Notes under the pieces: generated by a model | Told to the model about the DNA's origin: nothing | The model's input: the letters and a program-made list of their open reading frames with translations, nothing else | Databases searched by the model: none | In this document: positions 1 to 5,524 of the stretch, piece after piece | How positions within the stretch are numbered: the stretch's first letter is position 1 | How the letters are laid out: each line of letters starts with the position of its first letter | From: Burkholderiales bacterium | GTDB taxonomy: Bacteria; Pseudomonadota; Gammaproteobacteria; Burkholderiales; Burkholderiaceae | Reading direction: 5' to 3' | Assembly (NCBI GenBank): GCA_947371645.1 | Contig: CANBQJ010000245.1 | Location: forward strand, 1 to 5,524 | Length of the DNA stretch: 5,524 bases | Program-made: the position numbers and the translations under genes

Positions 1-35
1 TGCTGGGATCGGCCGGTTAAGCTGCTGCAAAAATC

Positions 36-41
36 AGGGAG
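36..41 (+). promoter_or_regulatory. Ribosome binding site of the RTX gene
   Basis: AGGGAG lies 6 bases before the ATG at 48. With the in-frame TAA at 18-20 it fixes this start. The promoter must lie further upstream, because the 47 bases present show no convincing -35/-10 pair. Confidence 0.7.
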
Positions 42-47
42 CACCAG

Positions 48-2084
48 ATGAGTGTGATCAAGACCATCGGCAACCGCTTTGCCAACCGCATCGACCGTCG
101 CCACGACAACGCCAACCAGCAAGACATCCAGGGCCGAGAAGGCAATGACCTGATCTTCAGCGCCAACCTGGACGACACGCTCGATGGTGGCGCCGGCATC
201 GACATCATGGTGGGCGGCAAGGGCAATGACCTCTACATCCTGGACAACCCGTTTGACACCGTGATCGAGGCCGCCAACGGGGGCATCGACACGCTGAACG
301 TCACGTTTTCAGTGGACCTGAGTGCCCGCCACAACCGCTTCCTGAACATCGAGAACCTGGTCGCCAACAGCAGCGTGCCAGTGGGCACGGGCATCACGCT
401 GGGCGGCAACGAGGTCAACAACCAGCTCACCGGCCATGCCGGCGCCGACACGCTCAAAGGCTACGGCGGCGACGACACGCTGCAAGGCTTGGCAGGCAAC
501 GACCTGCTGGATGGCGGCATCGGCAACGACACCTACCACTTCAATGGAGACTTCGGCCAGGACACCGTCGTGGCCGGCCCGGGCGCTGACCTGGACGTGT
601 TCCAGGACGTTGACCACGGCCAACTGTGGTTCACCGTCACACCGGGCGGCGACCTGTCTGTGCGCGTGCTCGGCAGCGACCACAGCGTCACGGTGCAGGG
701 CTGGCAGCAAGGCGATGACGCGATCGAAGCGCAGGCCACAGGCGGCAGCCTGCGCCTGGGCAGCACGCAGCTGGCCACGTTGGCCGATTTCATGGCGCCT
801 CTGGGCCAGCCGACGGCGGTGGCCGCAACCGACCAGCAAGTGATCGACAGCGTGTGGCGGGGTCAATCCGACCTGACCCTGGTGGGCACCGATGGCAACG
901 ACTGGGTGCGCAGCCTGGGCGGCAACGACACGCTGAATGGTGACTGGGGCGATGACACCCTAGAAGGTGGCGCGGGCAACGACCTGCTGGACGGCGACGT
1001 CGGCAACGACCTCGTGATCGGCGGCCTGGGCAACGACACCTTGATCGGCTCTCAGCTGGGCACCGACACCCTGATCGGCGGGGCCGGCGATGACCTCTAT
1101 GAGATCGGGCAGGGCCTGGCCAGCACCACCATCATCGAAGACACGGGCAGCGATGGCAGCGTCAACAGCCTCAAGCTGCCCGATGGTGAGTCCTGGGGCA
1201 AGGTCTGGTTCACCCACGCCGATGGCAGCAATGACCTGGTGATCAGCTGTTCATCGTCGATCCAGAACATCGTCGTGCGCGACTGGTACGTCGATGGCGT
1301 GGATCCGGTGTCGCGCATCGCGCTGACGGCCACCGATGGCACGACGTACACCATTGGGCGCGCGCAAGTCGAGTCCCTGGTGCAGCTGATGGCGCCCTAC
1401 CCACTGGGCGTCAGACAAGGCAACAACGCCGTGCCGGTGGCGATCTCCAGGCAGTTCGCCAACCAGCTGCGCTCGATCTGGACAGGTGAGCCCATCCCGC
1501 CGGACCCGCTGCCCGACCCCAACACGACACCGGGCCTGACCCTGATCGGCACAGACGATGACGACGAGCCCATCAATGGTGGCGACGGGCCTGACCTGCT
1601 CATGGGGCTGGGCGGCTTTGACCTCCTCGGCGGAGGCAAAGGCAACGACACCTTGATTGGCGGCGAAGGCCCGGACTACCTGGGGGGCGGCCCAGGCTCC
1701 GACACGTACATCTTTGCGGGCGACTTTGGCCAGGACTCGGTGAATGAATACCCAGAAGGCACCAGCGTCATCGACACCCTGGTCTTCAGCAACTTGCAGT
1801 ACGACCAACTGAAGTTCACCACCACGGGCCCATACAAGCGCATCTTGCAGATCGCCTCCACCCAGAATCCGAACGACGTGGTCAACTTCAGCCAAGGGGT
1901 GACGGCGTCCATGCAGGTTCAGGCCCTGAACGGCGACCAGACGCTCACCTTGTCCAACAGCGGCGTGCAAAGCCTGCTGGCGGCCGCAGCCAGCTTTGGC
2001 GTCGGCTCGGCGCAGTACACGCTGGTGCTGCAACAGGCCTGGGGCATCGCCCCGAACTCACCCCCGGCTGTGGCCTTGGCCTGA
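48..2084 (+). CDS. RTX (haemolysin-type) calcium-binding protein with three repeated modules
   Basis: Probably a secreted calcium-binding protein exported by a type I system; its activity is unknown. About 20 GGxGxDxLx-type nonapeptides lie in four blocks (residues 29-64, 129-164, 280-352, 511-555). Each of the last three blocks ends in an aromatic-rich strand (DTYHF, DLYEI, DTYIF). A haemolysin-related (PF06594-like) beta domain follows, starting at QLWF 192, KVWF 385 and QLKF 587. Then comes a helical tail closing on Trp270, Trp478 and Trp665. Residues 65-128 form the linker usual between RTX blocks, with E..NGGIDTL and IENL motifs. A Pro-rich linker (about 481-496) precedes module 3. There is one cysteine (Cys401), no N-terminal signal peptide and a hydrophobic C-terminus (AVALA), as expected for type I export with an uncleaved C-terminal signal. 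No protease, lipase or toxin domain is visible. The start is the first ATG after an in-frame stop at 18-20 and has a good ribosome binding site. RTX assignment is secure; function is not. Confidence 0.93.
   Translation: MSVIKTIGNRFANRIDRRHDNANQQDIQGREGNDLIFSANLDDTLDGGAGIDIMVGGKGNDLYILDNPFDTVIEAANGGIDTLNVTFSVDLSARHNRFLNIENLVANSSVPVGTGITLGGNEVNNQLTGHAGADTLKGYGGDDTLQGLAGNDLLDGGIGNDTYHFNGDFGQDTVVAGPGADLDVFQDVDHGQLWFTVTPGGDLSVRVLGSDHSVTVQGWQQGDDAIEAQATGGSLRLGSTQLATLADFMAPLGQPTAVAATDQQVIDSVWRGQSDLTLVGTDGNDWVRSLGGNDTLNGDWGDDTLEGGAGNDLLDGDVGNDLVIGGLGNDTLIGSQLGTDTLIGGAGDDLYEIGQGLASTTIIEDTGSDGSVNSLKLPDGESWGKVWFTHADGSNDLVISCSSSIQNIVVRDWYVDGVDPVSRIALTATDGTTYTIGRAQVESLVQLMAPYPLGVRQGNNAVPVAISRQFANQLRSIWTGEPIPPDPLPDPNTTPGLTLIGTDDDDEPINGGDGPDLLMGLGGFDLLGGGKGNDTLIGGEGPDYLGGGPGSDTYIFAGDFGQDSVNEYPEGTSVIDTLVFSNLQYDQLKFTTTGPYKRILQIASTQNPNDVVNFSQGVTASMQVQALNGDQTLTLSNSGVQSLLAAAASFGVGSAQYTLVLQQAWGIAPNSPPAVALA
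132..239 (+). repeat. RTX nonapeptide block 1 (four units)
   Basis: Residues 29-64 read as four contiguous nine-residue units: GREGNDLIF, SANLDDTLD, GGAGIDIMV and GGKGNDLYI. The second unit is degenerate. Such units fold into a calcium-bound parallel beta roll in characterised RTX proteins. Confidence 0.8.
432..539 (+). repeat. RTX nonapeptide block 2 (four units)
   Basis: Residues 129-164 hold four contiguous units: GHAGADTLK, GYGGDDTLQ, GLAGNDLLD and GGIGNDTYH. The last runs into the strand that opens the first haemolysin-related domain. Confidence 0.85.
885..1103 (+). repeat. RTX nonapeptide block 3 (about eight units)
   Basis: Residues 280-352 form the longest and best-conserved block, including GGAGNDLLD, GDVGNDLVI and GGLGNDTLI. 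One unit has a one-residue insertion (GSQLGTDTLI, 334-343). The DNA at 975-1010 matches 495-530 in block 2 at 33 of 36 positions, exactly 480 bases (160 codons) apart, which suggests module duplication. Confidence 0.87.
1578..1712 (+). repeat. RTX nonapeptide block 4 (five units, partly degenerate)
   Basis: Residues 511-555 hold five contiguous units: GGDGPDLLM, GLGGFDLLG, GGKGNDTLI, GGEGPDYLG and GGPGSDTYI. Asn before the key Asp is often replaced by Pro, Phe or Ser, so this block is more diverged than block 3. It follows an acidic stretch (TDDDDEP, 502-508). Confidence 0.8.
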
Positions 2085-2104
2085 CCTGCATTGCCCACCT
2101 GAGA

Positions 2105-2545
2105 ATGAAACAACCCATGAAAATCAAATTGATGGCGCTGGGAGGCGCTTGCGTCTTGCTGGCTGGCTGCTCCGTGTTGCAAACCAGGACGCAACAGATT
2201 CAGATCGCCTGTGCGGAGCCGGATGCCGTGCTCGACGTCAACGGCGTCAAGTACCGTGGCCATGCCGAGTTCGATGCCCAGCGCAACAAGGACCTGGAGC
2301 TCACCTGCTCCAAAACAGGCTTCCACACGTCCACACGTCGGGTGCGCGCCAGCCTCAGCGGCACAGGCAAGGTCGATGCCGTGGGCGGCTTTCTTTTCCT
2401 GGTACCCGCCATCGGGCTGATCACGCCAGGTGCCTGGAACCTGGACGAAGCCACCGTCACCTTGTCGATGGTGAAGGTGCTGCCAGGCGACGTGATCGCG
2501 GAGCCGCAAGCGCCCGCGTCCGCCGCCGAGAGCGACAAGAAGTAA
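2105..2545 (+). CDS. Small lipoprotein with PEGA-like region
   Basis: A 146-residue predicted lipoprotein of unknown role. A basic start and hydrophobic stretch lead to the lipobox LAGC (Cys22). Ser at +2 favours the outer membrane over the inner membrane. Residues 28-78 have the layout of PEGA-like surface domains: a beta strand, Cys36, a short turn at VNG 45-47, then ELTC (Cys68) and KTGF. Cys36 and Cys68 could form a disulphide. A hydrophobic, glycine-rich segment follows (about 93-110) and the tail is Ala/Pro-rich and charged. The gene starts 20 bases after the RTX stop, so the two are probably one transcript. The start is uncertain: the ATG at 2105 has only an abutting GAGA, while the in-frame ATG at 2117 gives a compact signal peptide with Cys18. 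Lipoprotein status is well supported; the PEGA likeness is inferred from pattern. Confidence 0.82.
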   Translation: MKQPMKIKLMALGGACVLLAGCSVLQTRTQQIQIACAEPDAVLDVNGVKYRGHAEFDAQRNKDLELTCSKTGFHTSTRRVRASLSGTGKVDAVGGFLFLVPAIGLITPGAWNLDEATVTLSMVKVLPGDVIAEPQAPASAAESDKK

Positions 2546-2554
2546 GCCTCCGGC

Positions 2555-2570
2555 AGCGCGGTGGGGCGCT
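2555..2570. terminator. Weak candidate hairpin between convergent genes
   Basis: AGCGC and GCGCT form a 5-bp stem around a 6-base loop in the 24-base gap between the lipoprotein and SDR genes. It touches the first base of the SDR stop codon. No T-run follows on either strand, so it is not a canonical intrinsic terminator. Its position between two converging transcripts is the main support. Confidence 0.2.
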
Positions 2571-3334
2571 CAGCTGGTCTTCGCCACCCAGCTTAAAGGC
2601 GCGTTGCGCATGAACCAGCCCACCAGCGTCCAGGGCCAGGCGGGCACGCAGGCCTTGGCCGGCTCGCGCTCGATGGCCGCCACCAGGGCACGGCAACCCG
2701 AGGCCGTGTCCACCATCAGCGGCGTCTTCTGCGCCTTGCTGCTCAGCTCGGTTTCGATGTAGCCCGGGTAGATCGTCGTGACCTTGATCGGTGTGCGCAT
2801 CAGGTCGGCGCGGATGCCTTCACACAGGTGCGCCAGGGCCGCCTTGGTCGCCGCGTAGGTGGTGAGGTTGCGCGGCAGGCCCCGCATGGCGCTCATCGAG
2901 GCGATGCCCACCAGGTGGCCGCTGTTTTGGGCGCGGAAGATCTCCACCGCCGCCTCGCACTGCGCCAGGGCGGCAATGAAGTTGGTCTGCGCCGTCTGCA
3001 GGTTGGCATCGAAGCGCCCCTTGCCGATGGGCTGGCCTTTGCCCAGGCCCGCGTTGACGATGACCCGGTCGATGCGGCCCATGTCCTGCGCGAAAGCGCG
3101 AAAGACTTCGAACACCTGGGCGTGGTCGTTCACATCCAGCGCACGCACGAACACCTTGACGCCAGGGTGCTGGGCCTCCAGTTCGGCCTTGAGCGCCAGC
3201 AGGCGGTCGGTGCGGCGGGCGCACAGCGCCAGGTGCCGGCCCTTGGCCGCGAACTCGCGGGCCATGCCTTCGCCCAGGCCAGAGCTGGCACCGGTGATGA
3301 GGATGTGTTGTCGAATCGGCATGGTGAACGGCAT
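2570..3334 (-). CDS. Short-chain dehydrogenase/reductase (SDR) family oxidoreductase
   Basis: A 254-residue classical SDR, probably a cytoplasmic NAD(P)(H)-dependent oxidoreductase of unknown substrate. The Rossmann motif TGASSGLG is at 14-21, Asp67 (LDV) sits at the adenine pocket and NAG is at 94-96. The catalytic set is Asn118, Ser146, Tyr160 and Lys164 (YAATK), followed by YPG at 189-191. Arg40-Arg41 after the second strand suggests a preference for NADP(H). The Trp/Pro-rich C-terminus (PAWPWTLVGWF, 231-241) resembles the DltE-like COG0300 group and may contact membrane or lipid substrates. It starts 10 bases after the hydrolase stop, so it is likely the last gene of the operon. Neither the ATG at 3334 nor the in-frame ATG at 3322 has a clear ribosome binding site, so the exact start is open. 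The family is certain; the substrate is not. Confidence 0.93.
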   Translation of the reverse strand: MPFTMPIRQHILITGASSGLGEGMAREFAAKGRHLALCARRTDRLLALKAELEAQHPGVKVFVRALDVNDHAQVFEVFRAFAQDMGRIDRVIVNAGLGKGQPIGKGRFDANLQTAQTNFIAALAQCEAAVEIFRAQNSGHLVGIASMSAMRGLPRNLTTYAATKAALAHLCEGIRADLMRTPIKVTTIYPGYIETELSSKAQKTPLMVDTASGCRALVAAIEREPAKACVPAWPWTLVGWFMRNAPLSWVAKTS

Positions 3335-3344
3335 TCAGGGTGAA

Positions 3345-4295
3345 TCAGGGCGACATGAACTCGCGCGCCGCCGCCAGCGTGCGGGCCGGGTCTTCTTCTT
3401 GCGGCACATGGCCCAGGTCATCGAACATCACCACCTGCGACCCGGCGATGTCCTGCGCAAAGCGCTGCGCATTGGCGGGCGGGATCAGGTGGTCCTGCCC
3501 GCCCCACAGCACCAGGGTGGGCTGCGTGACCTTGCTGACCTGGTCGGCAAAGTGGCCGATGGGCGACTGCACGAAGCGCTGGATCAGCGAGGCGCGGTTG
3601 CCCTCACGCAGCGTCAGCTCGTAGTAGCGGTCGATCAGCTCGTTCGTCACGCGCTCGGGGTGGCCGTAGACGCTCTTGACGCTGTCCTCGATGGTCTTGC
3701 GCGGCAGCAATCGCGTGGTCAGCGGCTGCAAAGCGGGGATGCGCGCCAGCTTGAAGCCGATGGGCATGCCTGCGGGCTCGAAGGGGTAGCCGCCGGCATC
3801 CACCAGCACCAGGCGCTCGACGCGCTCGGGGTGGTGCAAGGCCAGCAGCCAGGCGATCTCGCCCCCCAATGAGTTGCCGGCCACCACGGCGTGGTCCACG
3901 CCCAGTTGCGCCAGCACGTGGTCCACGAAGGCCACATAGCTCAGCAGGCTGTAGTCGCCACTGGGGTTGGGGCCGGTCAGGCCGAAGCCGGGCATGTCCA
4001 TGCGCACCACGCGGCGCGTGCCCTTGAGCGCATCGGCCCAGGCGTTCCAGGTGTGCAGGCTGGCCGAGGTGCCGTGCAGCAGCACGATGGGGTGCGGGTC
4101 GTCGTGCGGGCCTTCATCGCGCAGGTGCACCTGCATGCCATCGATCTCGATGAACTGCGAAGGCGCAGGCGCCCAGCGGGCCTTGAGCTCGTCGACCGGC
4201 CGGTCCGGCGCCCACACGCTGGCCGCGCCGGCCAACAGCAACACCAAGACGGCCACCAGGGCCCAGGCGCCCACGCGCCCAATCGTCCACTTCAT
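3345..4295 (-). CDS. Membrane-anchored alpha/beta hydrolase
   Basis: An alpha/beta-fold hydrolase (esterase, lipase or C-C hydrolase type) with an N-terminal transmembrane anchor. In the 316-residue form, residues about 9-28 are hydrophobic (ALVAVLVLLLAG), which suggests an inner-membrane tether with a periplasmic catalytic domain, or an uncleaved signal. The oxyanion motif HGTSAS begins at 74, the nucleophile is Ser142 in GNSLGG, the acid is Asp268 (GGQDHLIP) and the base is His296 (LGHVPQEEDP). Residues about 168-252 form the cap. The ATG at 4295 is preferred because GGAG lies 6 bases upstream. In-frame alternatives are an ATG at 4307 and a GTG at 4325, which would add 4 or 10 residues. It is followed closely by the SDR gene. 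The spacing to the upstream phosphatase is about 100 bases, so it may have its own promoter. The fold and triad are clear; the substrate is unknown. Confidence 0.92.
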   Translation of the reverse strand: MKWTIGRVGAWALVAVLVLLLAGAASVWAPDRPVDELKARWAPAPSQFIEIDGMQVHLRDEGPHDDPHPIVLLHGTSASLHTWNAWADALKGTRRVVRMDMPGFGLTGPNPSGDYSLLSYVAFVDHVLAQLGVDHAVVAGNSLGGEIAWLLALHHPERVERLVLVDAGGYPFEPAGMPIGFKLARIPALQPLTTRLLPRKTIEDSVKSVYGHPERVTNELIDRYYELTLREGNRASLIQRFVQSPIGHFADQVSKVTQPTLVLWGGQDHLIPPANAQRFAQDIAGSQVVMFDDLGHVPQEEDPARTLAAAREFMSP

Positions 4296-4301
4296 ACCCG
4301 A

Positions 4302-4305
4302 CTCC
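4302..4305 (-). promoter_or_regulatory. Ribosome binding site deciding the hydrolase start
   Basis: GGAG on the - strand, with a 6-base spacer to the ATG at 4295. The upstream alternatives at 4307 (ATG) and 4325 (GTG) lack a comparable site. Confidence 0.6.
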
Positions 4306-4395
4306 ATTGCTTCAGATGTGTGCACCCGCCCCGCAATCGCCGAGCGGAATCTGCAAGCATACGTCGCGACAGGCCACGCACCGTTTCAGCGCGTG

Positions 4396-5103
4396 TCAGC
4401 GGTAAGTCAGCATCGGGGGCTGCGCGCCCTCCACATGGGCATGCTCGTTCACCGAGATCAGGTGCAGGCCATCGCGGCCCGCCTGGACCTTGGTGATGCC
4501 GGCATTGGCCAGCGTCCAGTTGATGGTGAAGGCCTGCGCGTCGTTGAGGCCCAGCAGGTGGGCGCAGATCACGCTGATGGTGCCGCCACTGGTGAAGACC
4601 AGCGTCGTGCCCTTGGGCGGTGTCTGCCGCACCAGGTCTTCAAGTGCGGCCACGCAGCGCAGCTTGAACACCGACCAGGGCTCCTTGTACTCGTCGTCGT
4701 GGTTGCCGCCCACCCAGCGGCTCACCGCATCCTGGAAGAACTTCTGGAAGGCGCGGCGCGGGTCGGCGGTGGCGGCCATGTCCAGCATCATCTGGGCCTT
4801 GTCGGCATAGCGCGGCTGGGCCACCTCGATGACGTTCTCGTGGTCGAACTCGTTGACGCCGGCATGGGTCACGGTCTGGGGCAGGGTCAGCTCAGGGACA
4901 TCGGCCCAGGCGGCCAGGGCGCCCTGGGCCGTTTCCACATGGCGCTGCATGCTGCCGCAGACCACGTGGTCGGGCCTGACGCCGCGCGCACGCAGGGCCT
5001 GGCCCAGCACCTGCGCTTGGGCATGGCCGGTGGGTGAGAGCTGGTCGTAATTGGCCGCGCCAAATGAGGCCTGGCCGTGTCTCAGCAAATAGATGGCACC
5101 CAT
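4396..5103 (-). CDS. Histidine phosphatase family protein (phosphoglycerate mutase-like), second catalytic His replaced
   Basis: A 235-residue member of the histidine phosphatase superfamily, expected to act on a small phosphorylated metabolite in the cytoplasm through a phosphohistidine intermediate. The N-terminal motif LRHGQASFG places catalytic Arg8 and His9. Arg54 (SMQRHVETA) is the second phosphate-binding Arg and Glu85 (VNEFD) the probable proton donor. Where most members have a second His (xxHGG), this protein reads FTSGGTIS, with Ser172 at the expected site. The rest of the C-terminal half looks intact, so this is a family variant and not an obvious decayed gene. The start lies 6 bases after the kinase stop, with GGAGG inside the kinase's last codons, so translation is probably coupled. 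Family membership is secure; substrate and catalytic competence are open. It could also be a regulator or a slow phosphatase. Confidence 0.92.
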   Translation of the reverse strand: MGAIYLLRHGQASFGAANYDQLSPTGHAQAQVLGQALRARGVRPDHVVCGSMQRHVETAQGALAAWADVPELTLPQTVTHAGVNEFDHENVIEVAQPRYADKAQMMLDMAATADPRRAFQKFFQDAVSRWVGGNHDDEYKEPWSVFKLRCVAALEDLVRQTPPKGTTLVFTSGGTISVICAHLLGLNDAQAFTINWTLANAGITKVQAGRDGLHLISVNEHAHVEGAQPPMLTYR

Positions 5104-5109
5104 GAGCGT

Positions 5110-5524
5110 TCAGCCTCCAGCGCGCCGGATGATGCCCCGGCAACGCCAATCCAGGTAGTTGACCAGCACCCAAAAACGCTTGAACGCCGGGTTGCGTGTC
5201 TGGCCGTGGTGGTAGCGAAAGTAGATCTGCTGCGCGATGACGGCCAGGCGGAAGAGGCCATAGGCCTCGTAGAAGGGCCAGTCGCGGCGCACGTCCAGTT
5301 GGATGCCCGTCTGGCTCAGGTAGTAAGCCACCACCTCTTCGCGGCGCAGCATGCCGCGCAGGTGCGTGGGCTGGCGGCGCGTGGCCTTCATCAGCGCGTT
5401 GTCGTCGTCGTGGATCCAGTAGGCCAAGGCGTTGCCCAGGTCCATGAGCGGGTCACCCAGGGTGGCCATCTCCCAGTCCAGCACACCGATGACGCGGGTG
5501 AGCTCAGCTTCATCCAGCACCACG
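5110..5524 (-). CDS. Phosphotransferase family protein (ACAD10/11 N-terminal or LvaA-like kinase), C-terminal part, cut by window edge
   Basis: The last 137 or so residues of an aminoglycoside-phosphotransferase-fold kinase. The reading frame is open to the edge, and the GTG codons there are interior valines, so the true start is outside. The visible part begins just after the expected catalytic HGD loop. GVLDWEMATLGDPLMDLG holds the metal-binding Asp (in LDWE) and the conserved GDPLxDLG. The C-terminal helices read FYEAYGLFRLAVI and QQIYFRYHHGQT, characteristic of the ACAD10/11-like group. Full-length relatives are roughly 340-360 residues, so about 60% is missing. Known relatives phosphorylate the hydroxyl of 4-hydroxyacyl-CoA (LvaA in levulinate catabolism; the kinase domains of mammalian ACAD10/11). 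An acyl-CoA substrate here is inference. It probably opens, or is early in, the operon with the phosphatase. Confidence 0.88.
   Translation of the reverse strand, partial: VVLDEAELTRVIGVLDWEMATLGDPLMDLGNALAYWIHDDDNALMKATRRQPTHLRGMLRREEVVAYYLSQTGIQLDVRRDWPFYEAYGLFRLAVIAQQIYFRYHHGQTRNPAFKRFWVLVNYLDWRCRGIIRRAGG
5114..5118 (-). promoter_or_regulatory. Ribosome binding site of the histidine phosphatase, inside the kinase 3' end
   Basis: GGAGG on the - strand lies 10 bases before the ATG at 5103 and within the last codons of the upstream kinase gene. This supports the start and translational coupling of the pair. Confidence 0.65.

Noticed and set aside
132..1712. Regularly spaced GGCAACGAC-type DNA repeats that could suggest a CRISPR-like array
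   Set aside because: The repeats lie in frame inside a long coding region and encode GND of the RTX nonapeptides. There are no unique spacers of constant length.
1251..2033. 260-codon open frame on the - strand opposite the RTX gene
   Set aside because: It is a shadow of GC-rich Gly/Asp codons. The product is low-complexity in Val, Arg, His and Gln with no recognisable domain, and the + strand frame is clearly a real RTX protein.
2859..3872. 337-codon + strand frame across the SDR and hydrolase genes
   Set aside because: It runs antisense through two genes with intact catalytic motifs. Its translation has no domain and crosses their boundary, as expected of a high-GC shadow.
4296..4395. Possible promoter for the hydrolase in the gap after the phosphatase
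   Set aside because: TATGCT on the - strand is a passable -10, but the hexamer 17 bases upstream does not resemble TTGACA. The evidence is too weak to list, although an internal promoter remains possible.
4375..4395. CACGC/GCGTG inverted repeat just after the phosphatase stop
   Set aside because: It has a five-base stem with an 11-base loop and no T-run. This is common by chance in GC-rich DNA and not enough for a terminator.
3967..5037. 356-codon + strand frame across the hydrolase and phosphatase genes
   Set aside because: It is antisense to conserved, motif-bearing proteins. The translation is His/Ala/Arg-rich without a recognisable fold, and it spans an intergenic gap.

Overview
The window is GC-rich, gene-dense DNA with long G/C-ending codon runs. 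It most resembles a Burkholderiales-type betaproteobacterium (Comamonadaceae or relatives). That placement rests on composition and the look of the proteins, not on a marker gene.

There are two convergent gene groups that meet at about 2546-2569. On the + strand, 48-2084 encodes a 678-residue RTX calcium-binding protein. It has no recognisable enzymatic domain and is built from three copies of one module: glycine/aspartate nonapeptides, then a haemolysin-related beta domain, then a short helical tail ending in a conserved Trp. Twenty bases later comes a small lipoprotein gene (2105-2545) with a PEGA-like beta region. These two are probably co-transcribed. The type I secretion exporter that an RTX protein would need is not in the window.

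On the - strand, reading from the right edge, the order is: the 3' part of an ACAD10/11-type (LvaA-like) small-molecule kinase (5110 to beyond the edge), a histidine phosphatase family protein (4396-5103), a membrane-anchored alpha/beta hydrolase (3345-4295) and a short-chain dehydrogenase (2570-3334). The first pair is separated by 6 bases and the last pair by 10. A gap of about 100 bases splits the two pairs, so this is one operon or two sub-operons. The kinase family and the SDR suggest acyl-CoA or hydroxyacyl-CoA catabolism. An acyl-CoA dehydrogenase gene may lie upstream, outside the window. The phosphatase has Ser where the second catalytic His of its superfamily normally lies.

No RNA genes, CRISPR arrays, insertion sequences, attachment sites or replication origins were seen. 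No stretch over 300 bases lacks a gene. The largest gap is 4296-4395, with no convincing promoter or terminator.
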